From: Staphylococcus ratti
GTDB lineage: Bacteria > Bacillota > Bacilli > Staphylococcales > Staphylococcaceae
NCBI RefSeq assembly: GCF_020883535.1
Contig: NZ_CP086654.1
Location: 806,001-870,000 of the forward strand
DNA: 64,000 nt
Reading direction: 5' to 3'
Under the pieces are notes generated by a model. That model was given only the letters and a program-made list of their open reading frames with translations, had not been told where the DNA came from and made no database searches. A program made the translations under genes and the position numbers. Position 1 is the stretch's first letter. Every line of letters starts with the position of its first letter. Below are positions 63,903 through 64,000 of this stretch, one piece after another.

Positions 63903-63978
63903 GAGCCATTAGCTCAGTTGGTAGAGCATCTGACTTTTAATCAGAGGGTCAGAGGTTCGAATCCTCTATGGCTCACCA
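63903..63978 (+). tRNA. tRNA-Lys (TTT)
   Basis: 76 bases with encoded CCA. Anticodon loop CTTTTAA gives TTT. Acceptor GAGCCAT/ATGGCTC. Confidence 0.96.
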
Positions 63979-63983
63979 TTTAT

Positions 63984-64000
63984 GCGGGTGTGGCGGAATT
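63984..64000 (+). tRNA. tRNA-Leu, 5' end only (cut by window edge)
   Basis: GCGGGTGTGGCGGAATT is the usual first part of a staphylococcal tRNA-Leu. The anticodon lies outside the window, so the isoacceptor cannot be read. Confidence 0.75.

Overview
The window is an ordinary, AT-rich stretch of Firmicute chromosome and almost certainly comes from a Staphylococcus. Several gene groups match staphylococci closely: nos next to pheA, pncB-nadE, pcrB-pcrA-ligA-camS, murT-gatD, vraUTSR, a Sav1866-type ABC exporter and cidC. The 16S gene has a typical staphylococcal sequence. The V1/V2 part of the 16S suggests a species outside the S. aureus clade, perhaps of the hyicus/intermedius cluster; that last step is inference from memory. 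I saw no transposase, phage, plasmid or CRISPR sequence.

Layout. 1-6.8 kb: nos and the start of pheA on the minus strand, then the NAD genes pncB-nadE, a UPF0316/NETI pair, purB and a TrpR-like regulator. 6.9-13 kb: pcrB-pcrA-ligA-camS, a tight operon joining lipid, DNA-repair and lipoprotein genes. 13.3-18.6 kb: putP facing away from gatCAB (tRNA-Gln/Asn amidation). 18.9-25.9 kb: dagK, an rRNA methyltransferase, an esterase, a DUF3267 membrane protein, dinB, an exonuclease and ferritin. 26-33 kb: murT-gatD (lipid II amidation), a FUSC membrane protein, map, and the cell-wall stress operon vraU-vraT-vraS-vraR. 33-42 kb: beta-carbonic anhydrase, YihY, YtxH, PtpA, a DUF1128 protein, aminopeptidase AmpS, a thioesterase, a YfkAB radical SAM enzyme, a 53-residue protein, a DJ-1 protein and CidC. 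42-53 kb: the glycosyltransferase SgtB, recX, yfhH, a two-gene ABC-like module whose ATPase has lost its catalytic motifs, yfhP, mutY, a DUF402 phosphatase, the Sav1866-type exporter and an FMN glutamate-synthase-like enzyme. 53-58 kb: a frameshifted second FUSC gene, hemL, bcp, a D-2-hydroxyacid dehydrogenase and perR. 58-64 kb: a complete rRNA operon (two promoters, 16S, tRNA-Ile, tRNA-Ala, 23S, 5S) followed by tRNA-Val, tRNA-Thr, tRNA-Lys and the start of tRNA-Leu.

Themes. Cell-envelope functions recur (MurT/GatD, VraTSR, SgtB, DagK, CamS, the TagH/TagG-like pair), as do oxidative and iron stress (PerR, Bcp, ferritin, NOS) and DNA repair (PcrA, LigA, DinB, MutY, RecX). The observations most worth a second look are the degenerate TagH-like ATPase with its permease (44134-46442), the single-base frameshift in the FUSC gene at about 54008, and a family of look-alike intergenic hairpins. 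Other structured intergenic regions (ftnA-exonuclease, putP-gatC, 53.0 kb) are of lesser interest.
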